A program made the position numbers and the translations under genes. The notes beneath the pieces are model-generated. The model was given only the letters and a program-made list of their open reading frames with translations, did no database searches and had not been told where the DNA came from. A stretch of 64,000 bases of DNA from Alitta virens (taxonomy: Eukaryota; Annelida; Polychaeta; Phyllodocida; Nereididae). Below are positions 45,597 to 57,860 of the stretch, one piece after another. Position 1 is the first letter of the stretch, and each line of letters starts with the position of its first letter. Location: contig OW028584.1 in the NCBI GenBank assembly GCA_932294295.1, forward strand, positions 33,799,969-33,863,968. The letters are read 5' to 3'.

Positions 45597-45956
45597 AGAG
45601 TGCTCATTGAGAAATCGAGACATATAAACATTAAATTCAATAGTAAACCATGTATACCTTATACCAAGGGTGGTGTTAATACAGAGGTCCATATGTACTC
45701 CTTACAACAAGGCAAGACAGCTTTGCACAGTTGATTGTATCAGGGTTACCAGGCCAACCCAGTCTGCTACTTGTCAAGATTATCACTCTAGGCTGTCAAA
45801 GATAGTTATGCTCAACTTGTCTGCTTTTTATGATTCATTTGATAAAGGTTTGTGCTGCTGGGCTCATCAGATTAAACATGAGTTATGGTCTGCTTAACTT
45901 AGTTAAAAGTAAATGCTGAAAAATGAAAGAAATGCTGAAAAATGGAAGAAAATGGT

Positions 45957-46080
45957 GGATGGGTGGATTAGGGCTTTACGTCCTGTATTTCTGCACCTGA
46001 TGGGCTAATTAGCCGGGAATTGAACCCGGGGACCCCAGTGGATGTTAGAAGACCCCTTGCTACCACTGAGCTAGGCCCCC
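45957..46080 (-). repeat. SINE family A with internal deletion
   Basis: Inverse copy: TTAGGGCTTTACGTCCTGTA..GGGCTAATTAG joins directly to CCGGGAATTGAACCCGGG, losing about 65 bp of body. The head is also altered. Confidence 0.85.
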
Positions 46081-47099
46081 ATCTCGAAGAAAGGGGTAAA
46101 ATTGAGAGTGATGTTCCATTTGATTGTTGTGTATTGGTGTTTCTATTAAAAGATTGTGAGAAATGCCGCAGTATGGAAGAATAGATTTAAGTGATTATAC
46201 TTGTCAATATTTGGATCAAGTATGATGTTCCTAAGTATTATTTACAATATGAAGATAACATCATAAGCTATAGGGATGAAGTTGCCTAATGGTAATAAAC
46301 TGAGCATAAACACTGAGAAATTAGCTTGTGTTTAGCAGGATTTTAACACACTGTAAAACACATACTTCAGATTTAAGATTAAAGATGATGTGCAGCAAAT
46401 TATTTAGTTTATGCTATATTTATAAGTGCTACTTTTCTGAAGCTTTTCTGAAGCTAAGTCAATTTATACAGTTAGAGTTAAATTCTTTGAATGTGGCTGG
46501 CTGTAGCTATCTCAAGCCCTAACCATCCAGACCTATCTTTTCCTATATCCAGATTTGGATAGCTAAACTTTACACCATACCAAGATATACCAACCAATAG
46601 AACTGGCCAGCAATAGTGGTCTAGCTAAATGCAGCTCCTTAATGATCAGCCATTTATATAAGCCTTATTAAGGTTGTACTGTAGTATTGTATGACCACTG
46701 ACCATACATGGTTTTTAAGGCATTTGATAGACAATTAATAGACAATAGAACTTAATTAAGTCGTATGTTTACACTAAGAGCTACTCATAAGATTATTGTC
46801 ACAATGGCAAGGACAGCTTTAAATAAGTGCAATGAAAGAGCACCAATAGTTCATATTTTGTGCTATGAATAAGGCAGAATTTCTGAATTAGTTGATGTTG
46901 GTATTATATTAATAAGTGGACAGTTCATATATGGACAGAATTTTATATGATAGTCAGTTAATTTCTCCATTTATACAATGGATTATGTAACGGAATGGAA
47001 TGGAATAGTATTCGCCTTACTACAACAAATAAAATTTCTGTGGTGTAATCATCAAAGACTGATACTGCAAACATTTCTACCGAAACGACATTAACGAAC
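46081..47099. other. AT-rich intron-like DNA
   Basis: No firm feature. GGAATGGAATGGAATAG near 46992 followed by TTCGCCTTACTACAAC may be another retroposon 3' end. Confidence 0.3.
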
Positions 47100-47470
47100 C
47101 GAACATCAGAATTCGTTTGAAATATGAACATTCCGAGATACTCCCCTCATTGGATAATGTGCTTTTTGGATCATAAATAGATCATAAAGAAACCCCGTGA
47201 TGGCATTTCCTTTGAAGAGGTGACATCACCATTAAACTATTATTTTTCCCCCTTTCATAATTTCTACCCTGGCCTTTCGTGGTTGCCTGTCATCTCCAAA
47301 TATGCCAATTCGCGAGGTCGTTTGGAAAGCGGCAAATTATCTTTGGCTTCCATTACTGTCCGGAAAATTAGAGCTAATGGCGAAATGTCGCCTTCAAGAG
47401 CCTCATTAGGACTGAAGTCAGAGCTAATAAACCTTCACACATACAGGTGAACGATACTGGTGACACATTA
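47100..47470. other. High-complexity block, strong conserved-element candidate
   Basis: Unique, repeat-free and dense in homeodomain-type words: palindrome ATTAGAGCTAAT (47368-47379) and AGAGCTAATAAACC (near 47418), plus ATAAATAGATCATAAAG and CACCATTAAAC. CpG words are frequent (TTCGCGAGGTCG). The plus-strand ORF 47220-47450 has no domain. Looks like an enhancer or conserved noncoding element. Confidence 0.4.
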
Positions 47471-47609
47471 CACTGACACTTAATGGTGACAGTCAGTGAC
47501 AGTCGAAGCTGTTTTGTTTGTTTCACTGCTTTTTTTTGTAAGGTTTTGCTACTGTTTTTGTTTTAGGTGAAAATTTCGTTTAGTTTAAAATGTAGTCATT
47601 AGGTATTTG

Positions 47610-47995
47610 CATAGATAGATAGATAGATAGATAGATAGATGGAAAGATAGATAGATGTAAAGATAGATAGATGGAAAGATAGATAGATGGATGGAAAGAT
47701 AGATGGGTGGAAAGATAGATAGATGGATGGAAAGATAGATGGGTGGAAAGATAGATAGATGGATGGAAAGATGGAAAGATAGATAGATGGAACGATAGAT
47801 AGATAGATGGATGGATAGATAGATAGACAGACAGGTAGATAGGCAGACAGACAAACAGACAGATAGGTAGATAGGTAGATAGACAGAAAGATAGGTAGAA
47901 AGATAGACATATATATAGATAGGCAGATAGATAGAAAGATAGGTAGATAGACAGATAGATGCTAGATAAATAGGTAGTTAGATAGATAGAGCATT
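47610..47995. repeat. GATA/GGAAAGAT satellite
   Basis: Starts as GATA, then higher-order units of GGAAAGATAGATAGAT with GATGG insertions, then GACA/GGTA variants. The Ile/Tyr/Leu/Ser-rich minus-strand ORFs are artefacts. Confidence 0.95.
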
Positions 47996-49977
47996 ATTTG
48001 TGCGACTAAGGCAATATAAATATATGTACTCAGAACGGAGAAACATTTATTCATACTTCTAAGTATTAATGGGTTGATTGATAGCTTGATAAATAGGCCC
48101 TGCAACGAAAAGCCATTGGAAATTAATACAAATAACAGTAAATTGACACTGATCTACTGATCTATTTTGTTAAGAGTTGTATTTAGTTATGTTACCATGT
48201 GATATTGACAATTTTTATCTTATATCTGATAGCATTCACAAATAGTTGATATATATAATACCTCGTGATTTTTACCATCAGATTCCTGAGCTTAGTGCAT
48301 TAATGCCATGTTCCTGTAATTTAAGACCAGCAGATGGCCTGATAGCATCATATTTCATCAAACTTTATTTTTACCATATCAGGATTATTAGGTTAGTGTA
48401 TTATCATTTGAGTGACCTATTTTTCAATTTAATGCTATAAAATCTGCTTCTATATTTATAGATGATAGGTATCTGTATAATGGTGTAATGGAAGTGCCTG
48501 GGTGCGGTCAGATATATCAATTATTGAGCGTGTGTATGCTGTTGACAATTGCTATTATTGTAAGTAATGTCACCATATGGGTGGATAGTGTATGGCAGTG
48601 CATAGGGTGCAGAAGGGTTAATATACTTAATATAATGTTTGTATGTATTTCTATATGTATTTTGATAGCTGATTATTAAAGATGGGATTGTGAGATGGAT
48701 ATTTCTGCTATCTAATTGATTGATTGATTGAAACTCAGTAAGTACTTATAGTTGAATTAGACAAAATATGTTCGTCATAACTGCGTGTAAATAGTTTAGC
48801 ATTTAAATGTAATTTTATGGACTTATTTAATGGTTGGAACTTAGAAGTGATATGGCTTTAATATATAGCTATAAAATGTGGTGAAAAATTGCCTAAACAG
48901 GTGTACATATCAGTATGAGCTGGAAATCTAGCTGCACTGGAATTGTGTATAAGTGATTCTGGGATCATTCACCTGGCAGTAGTTCATGCTCCAGGTTACA
49001 CTGAATAGCTCATCAGGTGTTAAGAGACTTTCACAATCGTAAAATTTGTTGCTGCTACATAAAAGATGCACCTAAAAGCAGCAGCAGCAGCAGCAGCTAA
49101 AGAAATCGTCAACTTTGTGCTGAGTTGTTCATCAGGATGTGCTCAGCTGGCTATGTTAAGGTCATTGCACTTTTGCTGGTATTACTCTCTCCATTTTAAT
49201 GTGCACTTGCAACTAAATCCTGATCATTTTAGTTGGAAACAACTTATCATCATTTTATGCTAATTTTGTTATACTAATGTTGTTTTTGATATCATTTGAC
49301 AGAACTAGAATGTATTATGAAGCTATCCTTTTATTGTGACTTGTATCGTTCTTGTTTCTGATGCCTACATTTGATGACACCATATGAACAGTGCCTGTGC
49401 CATCTGAATCTGACGTTTTTCAAGATTGAAAGAACGAATAAATCTGTTGCACTGTTTTAGAAATTAGTAGAAATACAAGTGTTGTGAAGTACCATTTTAT
49501 GTGATGCTTAAAAATTCTGACACATCTAAATGTTAGTTTTCTTCATTTATTGAACTACGTACGTCTATGGACCGTTGTACTGTTTTTTGTGATGTAAATG
49601 TTAAATTTCATCTACAAAACTACACGTATTGTAAAACTACCATTTTATTGTGATGCCCACCAAATCTAGCTCTCTGAGGCAGCTGGAGAGAGAATTTTAT
49701 TCAGATGTAGGGTTCTATGTCAGTATGAAATCACTCAAATTGAGGATTTCCATCAGGACCTTGGCCACATAAATGTGGTAGTTTTCATCATATATAGAAC
49801 CTACATAGGGTACCATTGACCCGTTTTTGTGATGTCAGCCCAGCTCAGCTCAACACATGTGAGGACCTTGGCCCCTGACACCAGAGGGTTAATTCACAAT
49901 GACTGGAATTGCCCTGTGCTCAGCCTGATGCTGTGCTGTGTGCTGATCAAGCAAGGTGTTTGTAAAACAGCCGTCTC
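47996..49977. other. AT-rich intron-like DNA with a CAG run
   Basis: A (GCA)6-7 run at 49078-49097 and an ATTG run at 48716-48731. Worn repeats of CTACAAAACTAC..CCATTTTATTGTGATG near 49490 and 49612. No gene. Confidence 0.3.
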
Positions 49978-50040
49978 TATGGAGTCCCTTCTGCTGTTGA
50001 GTCCCTTCTGCTGTTGAGTCCTTTGTATTGAGTCCCTGAG
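49978..50040. repeat. Short tandem repeat, 19-bp unit
   Basis: GAGTCCCTTCTGCTGTT occurs twice exactly, followed by further GAGTCC words. Confidence 0.75.
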
Positions 50041-51048
50041 GTGGAGACCCTCAGGCACTGGAGTCTCATGTCTCTTTTATTTCACTGTCTAGTGGAGCCA
50101 CTTTGCTGTTGTAGTGCTACAAATATACTGCAGCATACGTGAAGTGATTGAAGTAGTTGTGTATATGATGTTTGTATACAGAGAAATCGCGTTTGGGGGA
50201 CCACCGTCGCTAGTTCGGACAAAATGGCTTTAATATTGTTCAAGTGAGGTTTTTTTTTTTTTTTTGTAACGAACGTGTGTTGTGAGACCATCTCTATATA
50301 ATATATAATTATGTACGTTTAACAACAAATTTTAATTCCTGATACATATTTACCAAATTGTACTTTATGTGCGAATAAAATGTTCATAATAATAATTAGT
50401 TCGGAATAAAGATATAATTACGAAATAAAGATATAATAAATAAAGTAGACTACAGAATTTGTGAGTGTTTTTATGTAGTTTTTTTCGTTGTCAGTAAAGT
50501 CCATTCAAAACATATTTATGAGGACTGACTTCGCATGGAATTGTTGCCATATTTCTTATTTAATAGCCATATCTAACAAGGTGCCCTTCCATACTTAAAC
50601 ACTTTATTTTTAATGGCAATTATTCAGTGGCCTTGGTTGAGAGAATCTCAGAGAGATGTCATCATTACTGATATTTATTGCAAATAGAACAGGCTGACCT
50701 TTAGTGGCTGCTTCATTGAGGTGATCTCAAGACGAGGTTCAATTGTACAGACAATTTTATACAGTAGATCGAAGCATACATAGCATCTACATACATAGAG
50801 TCTGTTGTTTACTCTTGTGTACTTATATGAAGTCTGTTTTGCAGAGGTTCTCATTTACATTCTGCAGTGTAAGCTGATTGCAATAACATTTGCCTCATTC
50901 ATTTCATTCATTTTCATTCAATTCGCTTCACTGTAGAGTCTGTTTGAGCACGTATCCCTGTATGTATATGGACTCCATTGTGACTGCATTGATTCTAAGC
51001 ACTGTTCAGCAGTTGTAGGACTTCTTTTTCTTTTTTTGCTCCATTCAG
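50041..51048. other. AT-rich intron-like DNA
   Basis: A T run near 50248-50266 and AAAGATATAATTACGAAATAA duplications near 50410. Nothing else firm. Confidence 0.3.
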
Positions 51049-51069
51049 TATGTATCAGTTCAGTACACA
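51049..51069 (+). other. Possible 21-nt microexon
   Basis: A strong acceptor (CTTTTTTTGCTCCATTCAG) is followed 21 nt later by ACA|GTGAGTAC, a good donor. Entering in phase 2, as required after either 41-nt microexon, it is open (xxT ATG TAT CAG TTC AGT ACA CA). The TATGTAT start echoes those microexons. It could equally be chance. Confidence 0.2.
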
Positions 51070-51340
51070 GTGAGTACACTGTATTATGTTTTTCTTGTTA
51101 TTGATGATATTGAAGCAGAATTTTTGGTATCATTGAAAATTTGAGATTTATTTTTTACGATGTGTTTTATGTGACTGCTGTGTCCTGTATGTCTATATCA
51201 ATCTGTCTGTCCACACTTTCTGGAAACATAGCCTCCAACATTGTTCAATTTACTCTGATTTAAACCCACATAACCAGTAGTCCTGTCTACTTGTCCCATT
51301 GGTCACTAGCTCTTTTCATGCGATGAAGTGCATTGAAACA

Positions 51341-51635
51341 GCTTGTGGTCTAGTGGTAAGATGCTCGCCTGCTCCTCTGTAGAACCCGGGTTCAATCCCA
51401 GGCCCGGGCAACCTTTCATTAGCATTATCCCAGCTGGATGCCATTCGCATGAGACATTATATTGGAGTTGCCTTTTATATGCTAAGGCAAGTAAAAGACC
51501 CAACTCATGGGGTAAATGTGTAACATGGGTGGACTCCTCCTCTCTTGCCTCATCAATCAACCCACGATAGTGGCAAGAATTTGCCTTGGAGGGCTACACT
51601 TTCCATATCTATCTATCTATCTATCTATCTATCTT
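51341..51635 (+). repeat. SINE family C, full-length reference copy
   Basis: A box TGGTCTAGTGG, B box GGTTCAATCCC, shared body (GGCAAGTAAAAGACCCAACT, CATGGGGTAAATGTGTAACA), then a C-specific 3' end (TTGCCTTGGAGGGCTACACT) and a TATC tail of about eight units (51603-51635). Confidence 0.9.
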
Positions 51636-52667
51636 GTTGTTTAAAATGTTTGCAGATGTCGTACGATGTGCCAGCGACTGTTTATAGAGCACTCAATGTC
51701 ATTAAAATTTAATATTATGTGACTGTATAGAAAGCCTATATACAATGGTCGTGGGTAGTTAAGTACATTATTTGGTTTAAATAAATCTTATAAACGTATT
51801 AATAACATTTTTAACTGGATATGTACAATGTACAAAAAAACCTGAAAAAGAGATTTACAATAGAAATAGTGTACCACAAGGCAACATTGAATCAGATACT
51901 ATTGTATTGTTTTAGCTCAAATAAAGTACCATTAACATATTGATGTGACTGGATATATACAAAGAAAGCCTGTGGAAGATTTTTTGAGTTGGAGCAGCAA
52001 AAGTCATTAGGCAGAGGGAGAGACTCATGGCCTGATAATGAGGGTCTTTGCCAGGGCCAGCTATTTATAGGAAGCTTAACATTTAGCTGTGATGGAAAGG
52101 GGACTTAGCAATAGGCCTGTCTTCTTTTTCTTTCTCCATACTCCCAACTTTCTACTCAGCCATTGCTTGACCACTGGCTATTGAGTGTGACCTATGGCTA
52201 TTATCTCAGGGAAGTACCAGAAATGGTGGCTGTCCTCTTGAAGATGATACATTGTGGGGTGAAGTGATACTTTACAGTGAGAAAGGGCATTTATGTAGAT
52301 GCATATGCCTGAGATATTTTCTAGAGGACTGCTTTTCATGTGTATGCTTGATACTAAGATTATATTTCACATATTTGTTATTATCAGTTTATCCCAATTT
52401 TTAGCGAATCAGTGTTGCGCATAAAACACAGTCCCCAGGTATGCTCGCTGTCTAAATTGCTAAAACGCACTAGTTTTCCTTCAAATTTATTTGTAGATAG
52501 TTTTCTTGTAGTGATTAAAACAAAACGTTGCAGTTTTGATAGATGCCTTTCAGAGTTTTTATAACGCCCTTAATGGCCCCTTATCTGAATCATTTAAGTA
52601 CAATGAATGTGTACTATTTGCAGTATATGTCACATTGTCTCATTGTCAGCGTTGGTTTATTTCCACT
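51636..52667. other. AT-rich intron-like DNA
   Basis: Tandem-like AAATAAAGTACCATTAA words near 51918. No gene or element recognised. Confidence 0.3.
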
Positions 52668-52859
52668 TTATGTAGCTGCTTGATTGTAGTGAAAACGGAA
52701 ACATATTACATTTTGAGATACGTCGCTTTTCGCAGTATTTGATAACCTCCGCTGGGATGAAAAATAGGAGCTATTCTTTATGCTCATGTGGTGCATTATG
52801 GGAACTGATTTTCCTTGGGGTTTCTCATGTTTATTGCAAAGCAGTGTGTGCAAGTAATT

Positions 52860-53010
52860 TGTCAGTGTGTCCAATGCATTTTGCCACATAGTGAAGTCTA
52901 CATTGTGGGAAGTGTATTGTAGCATGGGGCTCACTATGTCACCCTGTGGGACTCCATCATGCTGTATCTGAAACACATTGTGTTCACTGCACCGTGCATT
53001 TGTGCACTGA
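52860..53010 (-). pseudogene. Possible reverse-transcriptase remnant
   Basis: On the minus strand, within a 151-codon ORF (52668-53123), the residues HDGVPQGDIVSPML (DNA about 52922-52963) match the conserved G-PQG----SP-L signature of non-LTR and related reverse transcriptases. Neither the catalytic YxDD motif nor other RT blocks are recognisable around it. If real it is a decayed fragment. A chance match is possible. Confidence 0.3.
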
Positions 53011-53316
53011 CCCATGCAAAGTGTTTGTGAAAAAAGGCCTCGTGATTTATTGCATCTTTGGTTCCGAAGCGCATACCGGTTTATGTACAAGGCGTTTTCG
53101 TCCGGTCTCCGCAAAAGCGACATACATCAGACCAAAGCACAAGTTACGAAACATGCAATATGCTATACATTTTCTTAGTGGCCAAGAGGAAGTCCTTGGT
53201 GTACAAAAAGTTCGTAGATATTTTTGGTAATGATTTGGATTTATCGTTATCCTACATGCAATATTCACATTGGTATTCTCTGGTTGACTGTATTCTATTG
53301 TAACTTCCCTAAGTAC

Positions 53317-53480
53317 AATCGAACTTCGCAATCTACCCTATTACTTCATCGGCTACCATACAATAACTTCGCCAATTACTGCATTACTTCGTCAGTTACC
53401 CTATAATTTTACAAACCACAATCCAACTTAGCAGCTGCCATTGAACCTGGTGTTCTGTCGTCTACAATGTCACTTAGGCA
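53317..53480. repeat. Degenerate tandem repeat, about 25-bp unit
   Basis: Variants of ATTACTTCGTCAGTTACCCT occur at least four times (53317-53405), fading rightwards into AC-rich sequence. Confidence 0.55.
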
Positions 53481-53559
53481 GCTTAATTTGTAACTGAAAT
53501 TTACTGCCATGAAACCATGCCTGCCTCTATATAATTTTAACGATCACCGCATGACTTTA

Positions 53560-53761
53560 CCAGCTACTAACTTAGAGGTAGCGACTGGCGGCTCTGGGCT
53601 TCCAACCGCTGGGTCCCAGGTTCAATTCCCAGTCGAGCCTAAGTTGGATGGCTGTTTCATCCTTGATCTCATTGCCATGGTTCCTGCCTGTCCTAATTAG
53701 CCAAACTGGTGCAGAAATACAGGACGTAAAGCCCTAATCACCCACCCACCAGCTACTAACT
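53560..53761 (+). repeat. SINE family A with 13-bp target duplication
   Basis: Element 53573-53748 lies between exact copies of CCAGCTACTAACT (53560-53572 and 53749-53761). The 5' end of the head is truncated and altered (TTAGAGGTAGCGACTGG), the rest is intact and ends CACCCACC. Confidence 0.93.
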
Positions 53762-54600
53762 CAGTAACTAAGTAAGTCTATAAGTAAACACAAGCCAGCT
53801 TTGCCAAATTTGATGTAACATATCTAACATTTGTCTTTACCAGTCTCGACCAGATTCAGCCATTCTTTACCACAACTAATTCATGAACCACCAATTGTCC
53901 ACCATTTAACCATACTAACTAGCGTCCAACTTTACCAAGGCTCTACCATCTCACTTTGGGACAACCCAACCAAGCTTTTTCGTAGTTCGTAGTTGCTTCT
54001 CGGGAGTCGCTTGAGCTTGTATGGATTTTGGGAACTTATGACACAAACGTGCTCGGCATAAGGCAAAGATATTCCATACATCACTTCATGGTAATCTATG
54101 TAAACAAGAGGACAGATATGGCAGAAAAATAGAGCCGGCTGGGGGAATTTGTCTGTCATACTAAATGGAAATCCTATTAGGTTGTTAGCCATTGCATATG
54201 GTGGAGAAGTTGGTGAGGAATATGGGAGAGATAGATGGGAATAAGGAGACATAAAAAGACACAAGGAGTTACCCTGCAAGATTGGATACACCATCTACAG
54301 TATGTTTACTTGATGGTTGAGTGACTCGGATACACCCGGAGTGGATTCCAGGCACTGTTAGTTCATGATTTTACTTGTAATATTGTGTGACTTTATAAGC
54401 TGTATGCTGTATTAGACACATGAGAAAGTTGCCATATTCTGCAGTTGGGAAATATTTTATACTTGCTTGAAGTTGTCAGCCCTTATAATTTGCTAGAATG
54501 TTCATTTCTGATGGCCCTTAACAATTTAAATTTTGTCCACTGTTTTGTTTGTTTGTTTATTTACATTTTGAACAGCATGAAACATCTTGTGAACATACAT
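53762..54600. other. Intron-like DNA, nothing firm
   Basis: AC-rich start (ACCAACTAACT-type words) then unique sequence. The minus-strand ORF 53932-54294 shows no recognisable domain. Confidence 0.3.
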
Positions 54601-54672
54601 TCATCACATACATACATACATACTGTACATACACATTTGTTCAAATCATGCTTACATACATACATAAATACA
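54601..54672. repeat. CATA microsatellite, interrupted
   Basis: (CATA)n runs at 54604-54622 and 54652-54670 with unique bases between them. Confidence 0.9.
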
Positions 54673-55108
54673 TCCGGTTGTTCCAGGGGAACACCAGAGC
54701 ATCATTGATACTGTGCCACAAATGGGGCATATCCCTGTTTGCGTTAAAATAATTGTTAATTATTATACAAAGTGGAACATAGGAGATTATGATTAAAACA
54801 AATGAAATTTACAATGGCGTAAATGCAGCTTTCTAAATATGATCTTGTATTCACTATGCTAGTTTGAGCAGGTGGTTTGATGAATATTGTATATCTTCAT
54901 GATTTACAGATTTTGTGTGAAGACTTCCTTCGGCTAAATCTGCCTTTCTCTGGGTTGATCCATCTCTCTTCGTCTCAATCCGTCTCTCTCGGTATCTCTC
55001 AATCTTGTTCGGTCTCAACCGGTCAGCTTACGCCTTGCGGCCGTACAATTAGTATTGTTCACACTTTTAATGCATTTCCTATGCATAAGTCATCTCTTGT
55101 GTCACAGC
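54673..55108. other. Intron-like DNA
   Basis: CTCTC-rich phrase (TCGTCTCAATCCGTCTCTCT and variants) at 54960-55020. Nothing else recognised. Confidence 0.3.
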
Positions 55109-55210
55109 ATTGTGCCATTTATTTGGCCTGCCATGTGTTGCATTATGCCATTTATTTGGCCCGCCATGTGTTGCATTGTGCCATTTATTTTTGCCTGCCT
55201 TGTGTTACAG
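55109..55210. repeat. Tandem repeat, about 33-bp unit, three copies
   Basis: Unit GTGCCATTTATTTGGCCTGC then CATGTGTTGCAT. The third copy has T insertions. Confidence 0.88.
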
Positions 55211-55556
55211 TTTAATAATGAGCTCCCATGTGTTTTATCCTGAAGATAATGTTGGTTGTGTGGTGTAGCATACTCCATGTGTTCCCACTGTAAACACATG
55301 TGACAGCACTTGTTGTTTGACTGCTCACATGTGTTTATCTTGGTCTTATTGTTGCTTAATTGAAGAGAACACAAGTGTTTGGTTGCTGATGCTACTGCTG
55401 CTGGTGCAGCCATTATAATGATGTTGATGATGAAGGTGGCGATGGTGATGATGCAATTGCAGTTGTCTTTTATAGTACACAGTTATTAAAGAAAAAACTA
55501 TATATTGATTTGTCGTACGACCTCAGTTGCTTATTGCTAGCTTTTTGTATTGAATT

Positions 55557-55862
55557 GAGAAAGGCTCACTCTTGAACAAGTGCAGCAACAGGTTGAATTG
55601 AACTGGTGGGTGACAATGATAATTCTGTCTGACTTCTAGTTTAGCAATATGATGGAGACTATATAAGCCTTTGCCATGTCTTTGGGTTGAGAAAGTCTCA
55701 TGCATGACCAATTTGAATTGAGCTGAGGGGTGACAATGATTGCAATAAGATTGTGATAAGGTTCTCTGTTTATTAGAACTACTTCAATTGAGAAAGACTC
55801 ATGCATGAACAGGTGGAGCAACAGCTTCAATTGAGCTAGGGGTGACAGGCTGCAATAAGTAT
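55557..55862. repeat. Tandem repeat, about 100-130-bp unit, three copies
   Basis: Each copy has GAGAAAG(G/T/A)CTCA, (C)ATGAACAGGTG(C/G)AGCAACA (missing in the second), TTGAATTGAGCT and GGGGTGACAATGAT, starting near 55557, 55688 and 55790. Confidence 0.75.
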
Positions 55863-56499
55863 TTCACTGCAGACATGAAGGCCTGTCATGAAGGTATGAA
55901 ACTGCTTCTGCAAATCCTTTGCAATTTAGTTTGGTGAATGACAGGTATTCAAATGAACAATTAACTCCCACTGCTGTAGCTGCATACTGTGTAATGGCAA
56001 TCCAGCCCAATCTTTCTGCGGGGCATTTCCTATACAGCGGGGCACATTCTATTGCCCTTCATCTTCTAGCCCAGTCAACCCCCTCTCATTATGTAGGCTC
56101 AATGTCAAGCTAAGCAGGCAAACATCCAGATTAATTCCCCTCTTAAAGGCTAGCCTTCAACTAGCTTGACATCTGACTTCTCCTGGTGGCCAGCTATTGG
56201 CCAACTATTGGCAGACTGTTTTTATTGAATATGCATGACACACCCCATGGTTCCTGCCTTATGGAGCCTGCTAACTCTATGGAATACCTTCAAACTCTTG
56301 GCATACCATCACTAAAGTCAGTGGTCAGTGCAGGTGCTGTCAGAATATCGTGATCTTCTGATCAAGTTTTATTGCCACTTTTTGTATGGTTGAAGACTGT
56401 TGAAGTTCTAAGGCCTGATTTTACGTGTTTTCACCATTTTGTGTTACTTTCAGTGATGCTACTCGCTCATTTTACTATACAAGTAGAGCCAAGTACTTT
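55863..56499. other. Intron-like DNA
   Basis: Unique GC-balanced sequence 55960-56320 with no ORF of interest and no clear motif cluster. Confidence 0.3.
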
Positions 56500-56593
56500 A
56501 GGCAGATGTAACGATGAGATGGTATGGCTTGTCACCCACACCATTGTGCACATAATTCACCCCAAGAATGGCATCTTTCACATGCCTCCGCCT
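56500..56593 (-). repeat. SINE family B body, fragment
   Basis: Inverse: AGGCAGATGTAACGATGAGA, CACCCACACCATTGTGCAC, CACCCCAAGAATGGCATC and CATGCCTCCGCC. Confidence 0.75.
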
Positions 56594-56895
56594 AAAGCTG
56601 TTCTATTCTATTCGATTCAATTCGTTCTGAATCCAGCCTGCAGCGAAATTGCTTGAATTCGATTATATTCTATTCCCAGCTTGCAGGTAAATTTATTCTA
56701 TTCCATTCTGAATCCTGCCTGCAGCAAAATTACTTGAATCCTATTCCATTCTAAATCCAGCCTGCAGCTAAATTTAATCTATTCTATTCTATTCTATTCT
56801 ATTCTGAATCATGCCTGCACCTAAATGACATGAATTATAATATATTCTAAATCCCGCCCGCAGCTAAATTAATTCTATTCTATTCTATTCTTAGT
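56594..56895. repeat. TTCTA/CTGCAGCTAAAT compound satellite
   Basis: Five or six diverged units of roughly 60 bp pairing a CTATTCTATTC run with GAATCCAGCCTGCAGCTAAA. It starts directly at the end of a SINE B fragment. Confidence 0.8.
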
Positions 56896-57727
56896 GACAA
56901 TCTTCATCTGACTTCTATAGCAACCAGCACATCTTTGACTGAGTGCCTTTATATTGGTGTTTTCTTGTACTCAAGATCCCATTTACTATTAATCCTACCA
57001 GGTGTTCGCTACATTTTATGTACTTTCTCCATAGTCTTACTTACGGTGCATTTTCCTTACATCTTACCCAGGCTTTCACGACTCGATTTATCTACAGACC
57101 AACATCACAAGTAAAAGAAAGACTCGGAGGAGATATAACAGAAGAACGTGAAACATCATGCATATTTTACAAGCAGTGACAACCTACCTGCTGCAGCTAA
57201 TCCTAGGGAGATATGTATATGTAAGAGTTATGTGAAGCTCTCCATATGCCTATAGAAATTGTACAGAAAAGCTCAGTATGTTTTCATCTCTCTGTAACTT
57301 TCATACACTCTGTACACTCTATAGATAAGTAGTTTCTTTACATATTTTCTATAGAGCAGGTGCACTTGCAAAAGCTTCATATAAGGGATGCTTGTGGTAT
57401 TTATAGAAGCTGTTAAGATAAGTTGTTGTTGAGTTGATTGCTGAGATGTATGCATACTGCATGAGCCTTCTTAAGAGTGAATGAAGGCTCAAATGATTCC
57501 ATTTTAAAGTGAATGTTAATGTCACCTGGTTGTACAGTATAACCCTGCTATCAAGACCCATTCTAGTTTTAATGAGGATATTTATGAGTTATTGGTCAGA
57601 ATTTGGTCTCATTTGTATGGTTGTGAGGCAGTCTTAATTGCGAGGCATGTAAGGTAAACTGTGCAGAGATTGCGGTTAAGTCTGAGGTTTTGGTTCTAAT
57701 TGTGAGTTTTGTGAGCTACACTACTAC
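56896..57727. other. Intron-like DNA, nothing firm
   Basis: Unique sequence. Neither repeat family nor exon recognised. Confidence 0.3.
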
Positions 57728-57860
57728 CATTTAGCACTCTGGGCTTCCAACCACAAGGTCCCGGGTTCAATTACCAGCCGATTCTATGTTGGATGGCTGT
57801 TTCATCCTTCCTCTCATTGTCATGGTCCCTGCCTGTCCTAATCATCCGGTGCATAGTACT
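57728..57860 (+). repeat. SINE family A, truncated at both ends
   Basis: Begins near TTTAGCACTCTGGGCTTCCA, B box GGTTCAATTAC, then GGATGGCTGTTTCATCCTTC and TGCCTGTCCTAATCATCC. The 3' end is lost. Confidence 0.85.

Noticed and set aside
47585..47910. Ile/Tyr/Leu/Ser-rich minus-strand ORFs
   Set aside because: Translations of the GATA satellite.
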